From Rhopalosiphum padi (lineage: Eukaryota > Arthropoda > Insecta > Hemiptera > Aphididae), in contig NW_026869996.1 in NCBI RefSeq assembly GCF_020882245.1, positions 6,170,602 to 6,234,601 on the forward strand: a stretch of 64,000 bases of DNA, in the 5' to 3' direction. Below the pieces are notes generated by a model. That model searched no databases. It saw only the letters and a program-made list of their open reading frames with translations, and was not told the DNA's origin. Position 1 is the stretch's first letter. Each line of letters opens with the position of its first letter. Positions 1-11,345 of this stretch are shown one piece after another. The position numbers and the translations under genes were made by a program.

Positions 1-186
1 ACCCCATAGGTGCACCAGAAAACGTAATTTAACGTTCTAGGGGTAAAATATTTCAATTTCCGCTTAGATTTAAAAATTCACCATCTTCCCACTTTAGTTA
101 AATAAATGAAATTTTCACTTAAAATCTGCATGGTTTTATTAAATATACTTAAATACAATTTTTATATGTTAGATTTAAGTTAATAA
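1..186. repeat. Edge K monomer before HOR block A1
   Basis: The window opens one base before the C-run of a K-class monomer (CGCTTAG variant). The position 6,286 bp downstream is an M-class monomer, so this unit lies outside the repeated part of block A1, at least in this window. Confidence 0.8.
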
Positions 187-371
187 CCCCATAGGTACAC
201 CAGAAAACGTAATTTAACGTTCTAGGGGTAAAATATATCAATTTCCGCTCAGATTTAGTAAATGACCCTCTTCCCATTACAATTAAATAAATGAAATTTT
301 CACTTAAAATCTGCATGGTTTTATTTAATATACTTAATTACAATTTTTATATGTTAGATTTAAGTTAATAA
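187..371. repeat. Representative monomer, class M
   Basis: A complete 185-bp unit. The core is followed by AGTAAATGACCCTCTTCCC, then ACAATTAAATAAATG and CTGCATGGTTTTATTTAA, or CTGCATAG in many copies. The tail often reads TTAGGTTTAAG. M monomers are occasional in the first 25 kb and become the commonest class from about 30 kb to the gap. Confidence 0.85.
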
Positions 372-556
372 CCCCATAGGTACACCAGAAACCGTAATTT
401 AACGTTCTAGGGGTAAAATATATCAATTTCCGCTCAGATTTAATAAATGACCCTCTTCCCATTACAATTAAATAAATGAAATTTTCACTTAAAATCTGCA
501 TGGTTTTATTAAATATATTAAATTACAATTTTTAAATATTAGATTTAAGTTAATAA

Positions 557-741
557 CCCTATAGGTGCACCAGAAAACGTAATTTAACGTTCTAGGGGTA
601 AAATATTTCAATTTCCGCTCAGATTTAGTAAATGACCCTCTACCCACTACAATTAAATAAATTAAATTTTTAGTTAAAATCTGCATAGTTTTATTTAATA
701 TACTTAATTACAATTTTTATATGTTAGATTTAAGTTAATAA
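557..741. repeat. Representative monomer, class N
   Basis: A complete unit beginning with the variant CCCTATAGG. Class N shares its end with M but has GACCCTCTACCC in place of CTCTTCCC, followed by AATAAATTAAATTTT. Many N copies begin AATAATTGACCCTCTACCC. N is the closest relative of M and may be an L/M recombinant. Confidence 0.75.
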
Positions 742-783
742 CCCCATAGGTGCACCAGAAAACGTAATTTAACGTTCTAGGGG
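742..783. other. Conserved core dyad (example copy)
   Basis: In this copy the inverted repeat AACGT (761-765) / ACGTT (772-776) surrounds the 6-nt spacer AATTTA. Just outside lies a second, imperfect pair: CCCC-A-TAG (742-749) can pair with CTAGGGG (777-783) with one bulged A. The right arms are adjacent, giving a 12-nt strand ACGTTCTAGGGG. The inner dyad is seen in most monomers, with spacers AATTTA, TATTTT, AATTTT or the 5-nt AATTT. Protein binding or cruciform formation is only a hypothesis. Confidence 0.7.
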
Positions 784-926
784 TAAAATATTTCAATTTC
801 CGCTCAGATTTAAAAATTCACCATCTTCCCACTTTAGTTAAATAAATGAAATTTTCACTTAAAATCTGCATGGTTTTATTAAATATACTTAAATACAATT
901 TTTATATGTTAGATTTAAGTTAATAA
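742..926. repeat. Representative monomer, class K
   Basis: A complete 185-bp unit. After the shared core, class K carries AAAAATTCACCATC, then TTCCCACTTTAGTT, AAATGAAATTTTCACTT, CTGCATGGTTTTATTAAA and a tail with TTTATATGTTAG. K monomers occur throughout the window. Subvariants include CGCTTAG instead of CGCTCAG (near 5241, 13377, 16335, 21880), a 184-bp form with a shortened dyad spacer (2962-3145 and 3146-3329), and a form reading CTTCCACTTTAG with one C missing. Confidence 0.9.
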
Positions 927-1666
927 ACCCATAGGTGCACCAGAAAACGTTATTTTACGTTCTAGGGGTAAAATATTTCAATTTCCGCTCAGATTTAGTA
1001 AATGACCCTCTTCCCACTACAATTAAATAAATGAAATTTTCACTTTAAAACTAAAGAGTTTTTTTAAATATATTAAATTACAATTTTTATATGTTAGATT
1101 TAAGTTAATAACCCCATAGGTGCACCAGAAAACGTAATTTAACGTTCTAGGGGTAAAATATTTCAATTTCCGCTCAGATTTAGTAAATGACCCTCTACCC
1201 ACTACAATTAAATAAATTAAATTTTTAGTTAAAATCTGCATAGTTTTATTTAATATACTTAATTACAATTTTTATATGTTAGATTTAAGTTAATAACCCC
1301 ATAGGTGCACCAGAAAACGTAATTTAACGTTCTAGGGGTAAAATATTTCAATTTCCGCTCAGATTTAAAAATTCACCATCTTCCCACTTTAGTTAAATAA
1401 ATGAAATTTTCACTTAAAATCTGCATGGTTTTATTAAATATACTTAAATACAATTTTTATATGTTAGATTTAAGTTAATAACCCCATAGGTGCACCAGAA
1501 AACGTAATTTAACGTTCTAGGGGTAAAATATTTCAATTTCCGCTCAGATTTAAAAATTCACCATCTTCCCACTTTAGTTAAATAAATGAAATTTTCACTT
1601 AAAATCTGCATGGTTTTATTAAATATACTTAAATACAATTTTTATATGTTAGATTTAAGTTAATAA

Positions 1667-1851
1667 CCCCATAGGTACACCAGAAAACGTAATTTAACGT
1701 TCTAGGGGTAAAATATATCAATTTCCGCTCAGATTTAATAATTGACCCTTTTCCCACTACAATTAAATAAAAAAAATTTTCTTTTTAAAACTAAAGAGTT
1801 TTTTTAAATATATTAAATTACAATTTTTAAATATTAGATTTAAGTTAATAA
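1667..1851. repeat. Representative monomer, class L
   Basis: A complete 185-bp unit. The core is followed by AATAATTGACCCTTTTCCC, ACAATTAAATAAAAAAAA running into TTTTC, TTTAAAACTAAAGAG, a T7 run, AAATATATTAAATTAC and a tail with TTTAAATATTAG. The A8T4 tract and the later T7 run distinguish it. A shortened form reads GAGCTTTTTAAA (for example near 3461, 11598, 14556, 18253, 20101 and 23614). Forms with one extra base in the A run are 186 bp long. Confidence 0.9.
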
Positions 1852-2961
1852 CCCCATAGGTGCACCAGAAAACATTATTTTACGTTCTAGGGGTAAAATA
1901 TTTCAACTTCCGCTCAGATTTAATAATTGACCCTTTTCCCACAACAATTAAATAAAAAAAATTTTCACTTTAAAACTAAAGAGTTTTTTTAAATATATTA
2001 AATTACAATTTTTAAATATTAGATTTAGGTTAATAACCCCATAGGTACACCAGAAAACGTAATTTAACGTTCTAGGGGTAAAATATATCAATTTCCGCTC
2101 AGATTTAATGATTGACCCTTTTCCCACTACAATTAAATAAAAAAAATTTTCACTTTAAAACTAAAGAGTTTTTTTAAATATATTAAATTACAATTTTTAA
2201 ATATTAGATTTAAGTTAATAACCCCATAGGTGCACCAGAAAACATTATTTTACGTTCAAGGGGTAAAATATTTCAATTTCCGCTCAGATTTAATAATTGA
2301 CCCTTTTCCCACTAAAATAAAATAAAATAAATTTGCACTTTAAAACTAAAGATTTTTTTTAAATATATTAAATTACAATTTTTAAATATTAGATTTAGGT
2401 TAATAACACCATAGGTGCACCAGAAAACGTTATTTTACGTTCTAGGGGTAAAATATTTCAATTTCCGCTCAAATTTAAAAATTCACCATCTTCCCACTTT
2501 AGTTAAATAAATGAAATTTTCAATTAAAATCTGCATGGTTTTATTAAATTTACTTAAATACAATTTTTATATGTTAGATTTAAGTTAATAACCCCATAGG
2601 TGCACCAGAAAACGTAATTTAACGTTCTAGGGGTAAAATATTTCAATTTCCGCTCAGATTTAAAAATTCACCATCTTCCCACTTTAGTTAAATAAATGAA
2701 ATTTTCACTTAAAATCTGCATGGTTTTATTAAATATACTTAAATACAATTTTTATATGTTAGATTTAAGTTAATAACCCCATAGGTACACCAGAAAACGT
2801 AATTTAACGTTCTAGGGGTAAAATATATCAATTTCCGCTCAGATTTAATAATTGACCCTTTTCCCACTACAATTAAATAAAAAAAATTTTCTTTTTAAAA
2901 CTAAAGAGTTTTTTTAAATATATTAAATTACAATTTTTAAATATTAGATTTAAGTTAATAA
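1852..2961. repeat. Six-monomer sub-block, copy 1
   Basis: Six monomers whose order and variants (AACATTATTTT dyad, AATGATTGACCC at 2108, P-class unit at 2222, CAAATTTAAAAATTC K unit) recur at 3884-4993, an offset of 2,032 bp. This is an older internal duplication within block A1. Copy 1 has CTGCATGG where copy 2 has CTGCGTGG. Confidence 0.8.
2222..2406. repeat. Representative monomer, class P
   Basis: A complete 185-bp unit, closest to L. TCCCACTAAAATAAAATAAA replaces the L-class ACTACAATTAAAT, followed by ATTTGCACTTTAAAAC and a T8 run. The unit after a P monomer usually begins CACCATAGG, and the P tail usually reads TTAGATTTAGGTTAATA. P occurs from 2 to 25 kb, once as a chimera near 27.45 kb, and again after the gap. 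None was seen between about 30 kb and 57.95 kb. Confidence 0.85.
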
Positions 2962-3329
2962 CCCCATAGGTGCACCAGAAAACGTAATTTACGTTCTAGG
3001 GGTAAAATATTTCAATTTCCGCTCAGATTTAAAAATTCACCATCTTCCCACTTTAGTTAAATAAATGAAATTTTCACTTAAAATCTGCATGGTTTTATTA
3101 AATATACTTAAATACAATTTTTATATGTTAGATTTAAGTTAATAACCCCATAGGTGCACCAGAAAACGTAATTTACGTTCTAGGGGTAAAATATTTCAAT
3201 TTCCGCTCAGATTTAAAAATTCACCATCTTCCCACTTTAGTTAAATAAATGAAATTTTCACTTAAAATCTGCATGGTTTTATTAAATATACTTAAATACA
3301 ATTTTTATATGTTAGATTTATGTTAATAA
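2962..3329. repeat. Pair of near-identical 184-bp K monomers
   Basis: C-runs at 2962, 3146 and 3330 define two consecutive 184-bp K units. Both have the 5-nt dyad spacer (AACGTAATTTACGTT), which suggests a local monomer duplication. The same pair is found near 11098-11465 and 19600-19967. Confidence 0.8.
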
Positions 3330-3883
3330 CCCCATAGGTACACCAGAAAACGTAATTTAACGTTCTAGGGGTAAAATATATCAATTTCCGCTCAGATTTA
3401 ATAATTGACCCTTTTCCCACTACAATTAAATAAAAAAAATTTTCACTTTAAAACTAAAGAGCTTTTTAAATATATTAAATTACAATTTTTAAATATTAGA
3501 TTTAAGTTAATAACCCCATAGGTGCACCAGAAAACGTTATTTTACGTTCTAGGGGTAAAATATATCAATTTCCGCTCAGATTTAAAAATTCACCATCTTC
3601 CCACTTTAGTTAAATAAATGAAATTTTCACTTAAAATCTGCATGGTTTTATTAAATATACTTAAATACAATTTTTATATGTTAGATTTAAGTTAATAACC
3701 CCATAGGTACACCAGAAAACGTAATTTAACGTTCTAGGGGTAAAATATTTCAATTTCCGCTCAGATTTAATAATTGACCCTCTACCCACTACAATTAAAT
3801 AAATTAAATTTTCACTTAAAATCTGCATAGGTTTATTTAATATACTTAATTACAATTTTTAAATATTAGATTTAAGTTAATAA

Positions 3884-4993
3884 CCCCATAGGTGCACCAG
3901 AAAACATTATTTTACGTTCTAGGGGTAAAATATTTCAATTTCCGCTCAGATTTAATAATTGACCCTTTTCCCACAACAATTAAATAAAAAAAATTTTCAC
4001 TTTAAAACTAAAGAGTTTTTTTAAATATATTAAATTACAATTTTTAAATATTAGATTTAGGTTAATAACCCCATAGGTACACCAGAAAACGTAATTTAAC
4101 GTTCTAGGGGTAAAATATATCAATTTCCGCTCAGATTTAATGATTGACCCTTTTCCCACTACAATTAAATAAAAAAAATTTTCACTTTAAAACTAAAGAG
4201 TTTTTTTAAATATATTAAATTACAATTTTTAAATATTAGATTTAAGTTAATAACCCCATAGGTGCACCAGAAAACATTATTTTACGTTCTAGGGGTAAAA
4301 TATTTCAATTTCCGCTCAGATTTAATAATTGACCCTTTTCCCACTAAAATAAAATAAAATAAATTTGCACTTTAAAACTAAAGATTTTTTTTAAATATAT
4401 TAAATTACAATTTTTAAATATTAGATTTAGGTTAATAACACCATAGGTGCACCAGAAAACGTTATTTTACGTTCTAGGGGTAAAATATTTCAATTTCCGC
4501 TCAAATTTAAAAATTCACCATCTTCCCACTTTAGTTAAATAAATGAAATTTTCAATTAAAATCTGCGTGGTTTTATTAAATTTACTTAAATACAATTTTT
4601 ATATGTTAGATTTAAGTTAATAACCCCATAGGTGCACCAGAAAACGTAATTTAACGTTCTAGGGGTAAAATATTTCAATTTCCGCTCAGATTTAAAAATT
4701 CACCATCTTCCCACTTTAGTTAAATAAATGAAATTTTCACTTAAAATCTGCATGGTTTTATTAAATATACTTAAATACAATTTTTATATGTTAGATTTAA
4801 GTTAATAACCCCATAGGTACACCAGAAAACGTAATTTAACGTTCTAGGGGTAAAATATATCAATTTCCGCTCAGATTTAATAATTGACCCTTTTCCCACT
4901 ACAATTAAATAAAAAAAATTTTCTTTTTAAAACTAAAGAGTTTTTTTAAATATATTAAATTACAATTTTTAAATATTAGATTTAAGTTAATAA
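3884..4993. repeat. Six-monomer sub-block, copy 2
   Basis: The partner of 1852-2961. It differs by a few substitutions, including CTGCGTGG near 4564. That variant is inherited at the matching positions near 12702, 15660 and 21206 (all derived from this copy), which makes it a useful lineage marker. Confidence 0.8.
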
Positions 4994-7371
4994 CCCCATA
5001 GGTGCACCAGAAAACATTATTTTACGTTCTAGGGGTAAAATATTTCAACTTCCGCTCAGATTTAATAATTGACCCTTTTCCCACAACAATTAAATAAAAA
5101 AAATTTTCACTTTAAAACTAAAGAGTTTTTTTAAATATATTAAATTACAATTTTTAAATATTAGATTTAGGTTAATAACACCATAGGTGCACCAGAAAAC
5201 GTTATTTTACGTTCTAGGGGTAAAATATTTCAATTTCCGCTTAGATTTAAAAATTCACCATCTTCCCACTTTAGTTAAATAAATGAAATTTTCACTTAAA
5301 ATCTGCATGGTTTTATTAAATATACTTAAATACAATTTTTATATGTTAGATTTAAGTTAATAACCCCATAGGTACACCAGAAAACGTAATTTAACGTTCT
5401 AGGGGTAAAATATTTCAATTTCCGCTCAGATTTAATAATTGACCCTCTACCCACTACAATTAAATAAATTAAATTTTCAGTTAAAATCTGCATAGTTTTA
5501 TTTAATATACTTAATTACAATTTTTATATGTTAGGTTTAAGTTAATAACCCCATAGGTACACCAGAAACCGCAATTTAACGTTCTAGGGGTAAAATATAT
5601 CAATTTCCGCTCAGATTTAATAAATGACCCTCTTCCCATTACAATTAAATAAATGAAATTTTCACTTAAAATCTGCATGGTTTTATTTAATATATTAAAT
5701 ACAATTTTTATATGTTAGATTTAAGTTAATACACCCATAGGTGCACCAGAAAACGTTATTTTACGTTCTAGGGGTAAAATATTTCAATTTCCGCTCAGAT
5801 TTAGTAAATGACCCTCTTCCCATTACAATTAAATAAATGAAATTTTCACTTAAAATCTGCATGGTTTTATTTAATATATTAAATTACAATTTTTAAATAT
5901 TAGATTTAAGTTAATAACCCCATAGGTGCACCAGAAAACGTTATTTTACGTTCTAGGGGTAAAATATTTCAATTTCCGCTCAGATTTAAAAATTCACCAT
6001 CTTCCCACTTTAGTTAAATAAATGAAATTTTCACTTAAAATCTGCATGGTTTTATTAAATATACTTAAATACAATTTTTATATGTTAGATTTAAGTTAAT
6101 AACCCCATAGGTACACCAGAAAACGTAATTTAACGTTCTAGGGGTAAAATATTTCAATTTCCGCTCAGATTTAATAATTGACCCTCTACCCACTACAATT
6201 AAATAAATTAAATTTTCACTTAAAATCTGCATAGTTTTATTTAATATACTTAATTACAATTTTTATATGTTAGATTTAAGTTAATAAACCCATAGGTGCA
6301 CCAGAAAACGTTATTTTACGTTCTAGGGGTAAAATATTTCAATTTCCGCTCAGATTTAGTAAATGACCCTCTTCCCACTACAATTAAATAAATGAAATTT
6401 TCACTTAAAATCTGCATAGTTTTATTTAATATACTTAATTACAATTTTTATATGTTAGGTTTAAGTTAATAACCCCATAGGTACACCAGAAAACGTAATT
6501 TAACGTTCTAGGGGTAAAATATATCAATTTCCGCTCAGATTTAGTAAATAACCCTCTTCCCATTACAATTAAATAAATGAAATTTTCACTTAAAATCTGC
6601 ATGGTTTTATTTAATATACTTAATTACAATTTTTATATGTTAGATTTAAGTTAATAACCCCATAGGTACACCAGAAACCGTAATTTAACGTTCTAGGGGT
6701 AAAATATATCAATTTCCGCTCAGATTTAATAAATGACCCTCTTCCCATTACAATTAAATAAATGAAATTTTCACTTAAAATCTGCATGGTTTTATTAAAT
6801 ATATTAAATTACAATTTTTAAATATTAGATTTAAGTTAATAACCCTATAGGTGCACCAGAAAACGTAATTTAACGTTCTAGGGGTAAAATATTTCAATTT
6901 CCGCTCAGATTTAGTAAATGACCCTCTACCCACTACAATTAAATAAATTAAATTTTTAGTTAAAATCTGCATAGTTTTATTTAATATACTTAATTACAAT
7001 TTTTATATGTTAGATTTAAGTTAATAACCCCATAGGTGCACCAGAAAACGTAATTTAACGTTCTAGGGGTAAAATATTTCAATTTCCGCTCAGATTTAAA
7101 AATTCACCATCTTCCCACTTTAGTTAAATAAATGAAATTTTCACTTAAAATCTGCATGGTTTTATTAAATATACTTAAATACAATTTTTATATGTTAGAT
7201 TTAAGTTAATAAACCCATAGGTGCACCAGAAAACGTTATTTTACGTTCTAGGGGTAAAATATTTCAATTTCCGCTCAGATTTAGTAAATGACCCTCTTCC
7301 CACTACAATTAAATAAATGAAATTTTCACTTTAAAACTAAAGAGTTTTTTTAAATATATTAAATTACAATT

Positions 7372-9221
7372 TTTATATGTTAGATTTAAGTTAATAACCC
7401 CATAGGTGCACCAGAAAACGTAATTTAACGTTCTAGGGGTAAAATATTTCAATTTCCGCTCATATTTAGTAAATGACCCTCTACCCACTACAATTAAATA
7501 AATTAAATTTTTAGTTAAAATCTGCATAGTTTTATTTAATATACTTAATTACAATTTTTATATGTTAGATTTAAGTTAATAACCCCATAGGTGCACCAGA
7601 AAACGTAATTTAACGTTCTAGGGGTAAAATATTTCAATTTCCGCTCAGATTTAAAAACTCACCATCTTCCCACTTTAGTTAAATAAATGAAATTTTCACT
7701 TAAAATCTGCATGGTTTTATTAAATATACTTAAATACAATTTTTATATGTTAGATTTAAGTTAATAACCCCATAGGTGCACCAGAAAACGTAATTTAACG
7801 TTCTAGGGGTAAAATATTTCAATTTCCGCTCAGATTTAAAAATTCACCATCTTCCCACTTTAGTTAAATAAATGAAATTTTCACTTAAAATCTGCATGGT
7901 TTTATTAAATATACTTAAATACAATTTTTATATGTTAGATTTAAGTTAATAACCCCATAGGTACACCAGAAAACGTAATTTAACGTTCTAGGGGTAAAAT
8001 ATATCAATTTCCGCTCAGATTTAATAATTGACCCTTTTCCCACTACAATTAAATAAAAAAAATTTTCTTTTTAAAACTAAAGAGTTTTTTTAAATATATT
8101 AAATTACAATTTTTAAATATTAGATTTAAGTTAATAACCCCATAGGTGCACCAGAAAACATTATTTTACGTTTTAGGGGTAAAATATTTCAACTTCCGCT
8201 CAGATTTAATAATTGACCCTTTTCCCACAACAATTAAATAAAAAAAATTTTCACTTTAAAACTAAAGAGTTTTTTTAAATATATTAAATTACAATTTTTA
8301 AATATTAGATTTAGGTTAATAACCCCATAGGTACACCAGAAAACGTAATTTAACGTTCTAGGGGTAAAATATATCAATTTCCGCTCAGATTTAATGATTG
8401 ACCCTTTTCCCACTACAATTAAATAAAAAAAATTTTCACTTTAAAACTAAAGAGTTTTTTTAAATATATTAAATTACAATTTTTAAATATTAGATTTAAG
8501 TTAATAACCCCATAGGTGCACCAGAAAACATTATTTTACGTTCAAGGGGTAAAATATTTCAATTTCCGCTCAGATTTAATAATTGACCCTTTTCCCACTA
8601 AAATAAAATAAAATAAATTTGCACTTTAAAACTAAAGATTTTTTTTAAATATATTAAATTACAATTTTTAAATATTAGATTTAGGTTAATAACACCATAG
8701 GTGCACCAGAAAACGTTATTTTACGTTCTAGGGGTAAAATATTTCAATTTCCGCTCAAATTTAAAAATTCACCATCTTCCCACTTTAGTTAAATAAATGA
8801 AATTTTCAATTAAAATCTGCATGGTTTTATTAAATTTACTTAAATACAATTTTTATATGTTAGATTTAAGTTAATAACCCCATAGGTGCACCAGAAAACG
8901 TAATTTAACGTTCTAGGGGTAAAATATTTCAATTTCCGCTCAGATTTAAAAATTCACCATCTTCCCACTTTAGTTAAATAAATGAAATTTTCACTTAAAA
9001 TCTGCATGGTTTTATTAAATATACTTAAATACAATTTTTATATGTTAGATTTAAGTTAATAACCCCATAGGTACACCAGAAAACGTAATTTAACGTTCTA
9101 GGGGTAAAATATATCAATTTCCGCTCAGATTTAATAATTGACCCTTTTCCCACTACAATTAAATAAAAAAAATTTTCTTTTTAAAACTAAAGAGTTTTTT
9201 TAAATATATTAAATTACAATT
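7372..9221. repeat. Ten-monomer tandem duplication, copy 1
   Basis: 1,850 bp (10 x 185) that is repeated immediately downstream. It carries the substitutions CATATTTAG (near 7463) and AAAAACTC (near 7655), which are absent from the matching positions in A1. The boundary is approximate, because the junction lies within L sequence shared around 9186-9222. Confidence 0.85.
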
Positions 9222-11071
9222 TTTATATGTTAGATTTAAGTTAATAACCCCATAGGTGCACCAGAAAACGTAATTTAACGTTCTAGGGGTAAAATATTTC
9301 AATTTCCGCTCATATTTAGTAAATGACCCTCTACCCACTACAATTAAATAAATTAAATTTTTAGTAAAAATCTGCATAGTTTTATTTAATATACTTAATT
9401 ACAATTTTTATATGTTAGATTTAAGTTAATAACCCCATAGGTGCACCAGAAAACGTAATTTAACGTTCTAGGGGTAAAATATTTCAATTTCCGCTCAGAT
9501 TTAAAAACTCACCATCTTCCCACTTTAGTTAAATAAATGAAATTTTCACTTAAAATCTGCATGGTTTTATTTAATATACTTAAATACAATTTTTATATGT
9601 TAGATTTAAGTTAATAACCCCATAGGTGCACCAGAAAACGTAATTTAACGTTCTAGGGGTAAAATATTTCAATTTCCGCTCGGATTTAAAAATTCACCAT
9701 CTTCCCACTTTAGTTAAATAAATGAAATTTTCACTTAAAATCTGCATGGTTTTATTAAATATACTTAAATACAATTTTTATATGTTAGATTTAAGTTAAT
9801 AACCCCATAGGTACACCAGAAAACGTAATTTAACGTTCTAGGGGTAAAATATATCAATTTCCGCTCAGATTTAATAATTGACCCTTTTCCCACTACAATT
9901 AAATAAAAAAAATTTTCTTTTTAAAACTAAAGAGTTTTTTTAAATATATTAAATTACAATTTTTAAATATTAGATTTAAGTTAATAACCCCATAGGTGCA
10001 CCAGAAAACATTATTTTACGTTCTAGGGGTAAAATATTTCAACTTCCGCTCAGATTTAATAATTGACCCTTTTCCCACAACAATTAAATAAAAAAAATTT
10101 TCACTTTAAAACTAAAGAGTTTTTTTAAATATATTAAATTACAATTTTTAAATATTAGATTTAGGTTAATAACCCCATAGGTACACCAGAAAACGTAATT
10201 TAACGTTCTAGGGGTAAAATATATCAATTTCCGCTCAGATTTAATGATTGACCCTTTTCCCACTACAATTAAATAAAAAAAATTTTCACTTTAAAACTAA
10301 AGAGTTTTTTTAAATATATTAAATTACAATTTTTAAATATTAGATTTAAGTTAATAACCCCATAGGTGCACCAGAAAACATTATTTTACGTTCAAGGGGT
10401 AAAATATTTCAATTTCCGCTCAGATTTAATAATTGACCCTTTTCCCACTAAAATAAAATAAAATAAATTTGCACTTTAAAACTAAAGATTTTTTTTAAAT
10501 ATATTAAATTACAATTTTTAAATATTAGATTTAGGTTAATAACACCATAGGTGCACCAGAAAACGTAATTTACGTTCTAGGGGTAAAATATTTCAATTTC
10601 CGCTCAGATTTAAAAATTCACCATCTTCCCACTTTAGTTAAATAAATGAAATTTTCAATTAAAATCTGCATGGTTTTATTAAATTTACTTAAATACAATT
10701 TTTATATGTTAGATTTAAGTTAATAACCCCATAGGTGCACCAGAAAACGTAATTTAACGTTCTAGGGGTAAAATATTTCAATTTCCGCTCAGATTTAAAA
10801 ATTCACCATCTTCCCACTTTAGTTAAATAAATGAAATTTTCACTTAAAATCTGCATGGTTTTATTAAATATACTTAAATACAATTTTTATATGTTAGATT
10901 TAAGTTAATAACCCCATAGGTACACCAGAAAACGTAATTTAACGTTCTAGGGGTAAAATATATCAATTTCCGCTCAGATTTAATAATTGACCCTTTTCCC
11001 ACTACAATTAAATAAAAAAAATTTTCTTTTTAAAACTAAAGAGTTTTTTTTAAATATATTAAATTACAATT
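9222..11071. repeat. Ten-monomer tandem duplication, copy 2
   Basis: This follows copy 1 directly at offset 1,850 bp and repeats both CATATTTAG (near 9313) and AAAAACTC (near 9505). Copy-specific changes are few, for example TTAGTAAAAATC near 9361. Copy 1 alone has ACGTTTTAGG near 8169. The A1 unit order resumes after this block at the 184-bp K pair. Confidence 0.85.
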
Positions 11072-11345
11072 TTTAAATATTAGATTTAAGTTAATAACCC
11101 CATAGGTGCACCAGAAAACGTAATTTACGTTCTAGGGGTAAAATATTTCAATTTCCGCTCAGATTTAAAAATTCACCATCTTCCCACTTTAGTTAAATAA
11201 ATGAAATTTTCACTTAAAATCTGCATGGTTTTATTAAATATACTTAAATACAATTTTTATATGTTAGATTTAAGTTAATAACCCCATAGGTGCACCAGAA
11301 AACGTAATTTACGTTCTAGGGGTAAAATATTTCAATTTCCGCTCA

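Larger units (their letters stand above)
187..6472. repeat. HOR block A1, 34 monomers, 6,286 bp
   Basis: The monomer order in this block recurs from 6473 at an offset of 6,286 bp (34 units less a few single-base deletions). Anchors include the GAAACCGTAA variant near 390 and 6676, the CCCTATAGG monomer at 557 and 6843, and the K-M-N succession that follows. Unit order and most private variants match up to about 2.95 kb (9.2 kb). Beyond that the offset shifts to 8,136 bp because the second copy carries an extra 1,850 bp. Confidence 0.85.

Noticed and set aside
489..686. Recurrent minus-strand ORFs of 63-121 codons across the window (including 1023-1241, 6775-6972, 18234-18434, 44478-44696, 60380-60745)
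   Set aside because: All are translations of the same satellite in the same part of the unit. They differ by chance indels, start at variable ATGs, have no supporting gene context, and match no family I recognise. They are low-complexity by-products of a long AT-rich unit.
777..790. Telomere-like motif (TTTACCCCTAG on the minus strand)
   Set aside because: It occurs once per 185-bp unit and is not tandem. Resemblance to ACCCTA-type telomere repeats is limited to a few bases.
742..926. CENP-B box
   Set aside because: No TTCG....A..CGGG-like motif was found in any monomer class on either strand. The AACGT dyad is not a CENP-B site.
1735..1760. Bacterial-type -35 element (TTGACC) in L monomers
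   Set aside because: There is no properly spaced -10 element and no downstream gene, and the motif is simply part of the L-class arm.
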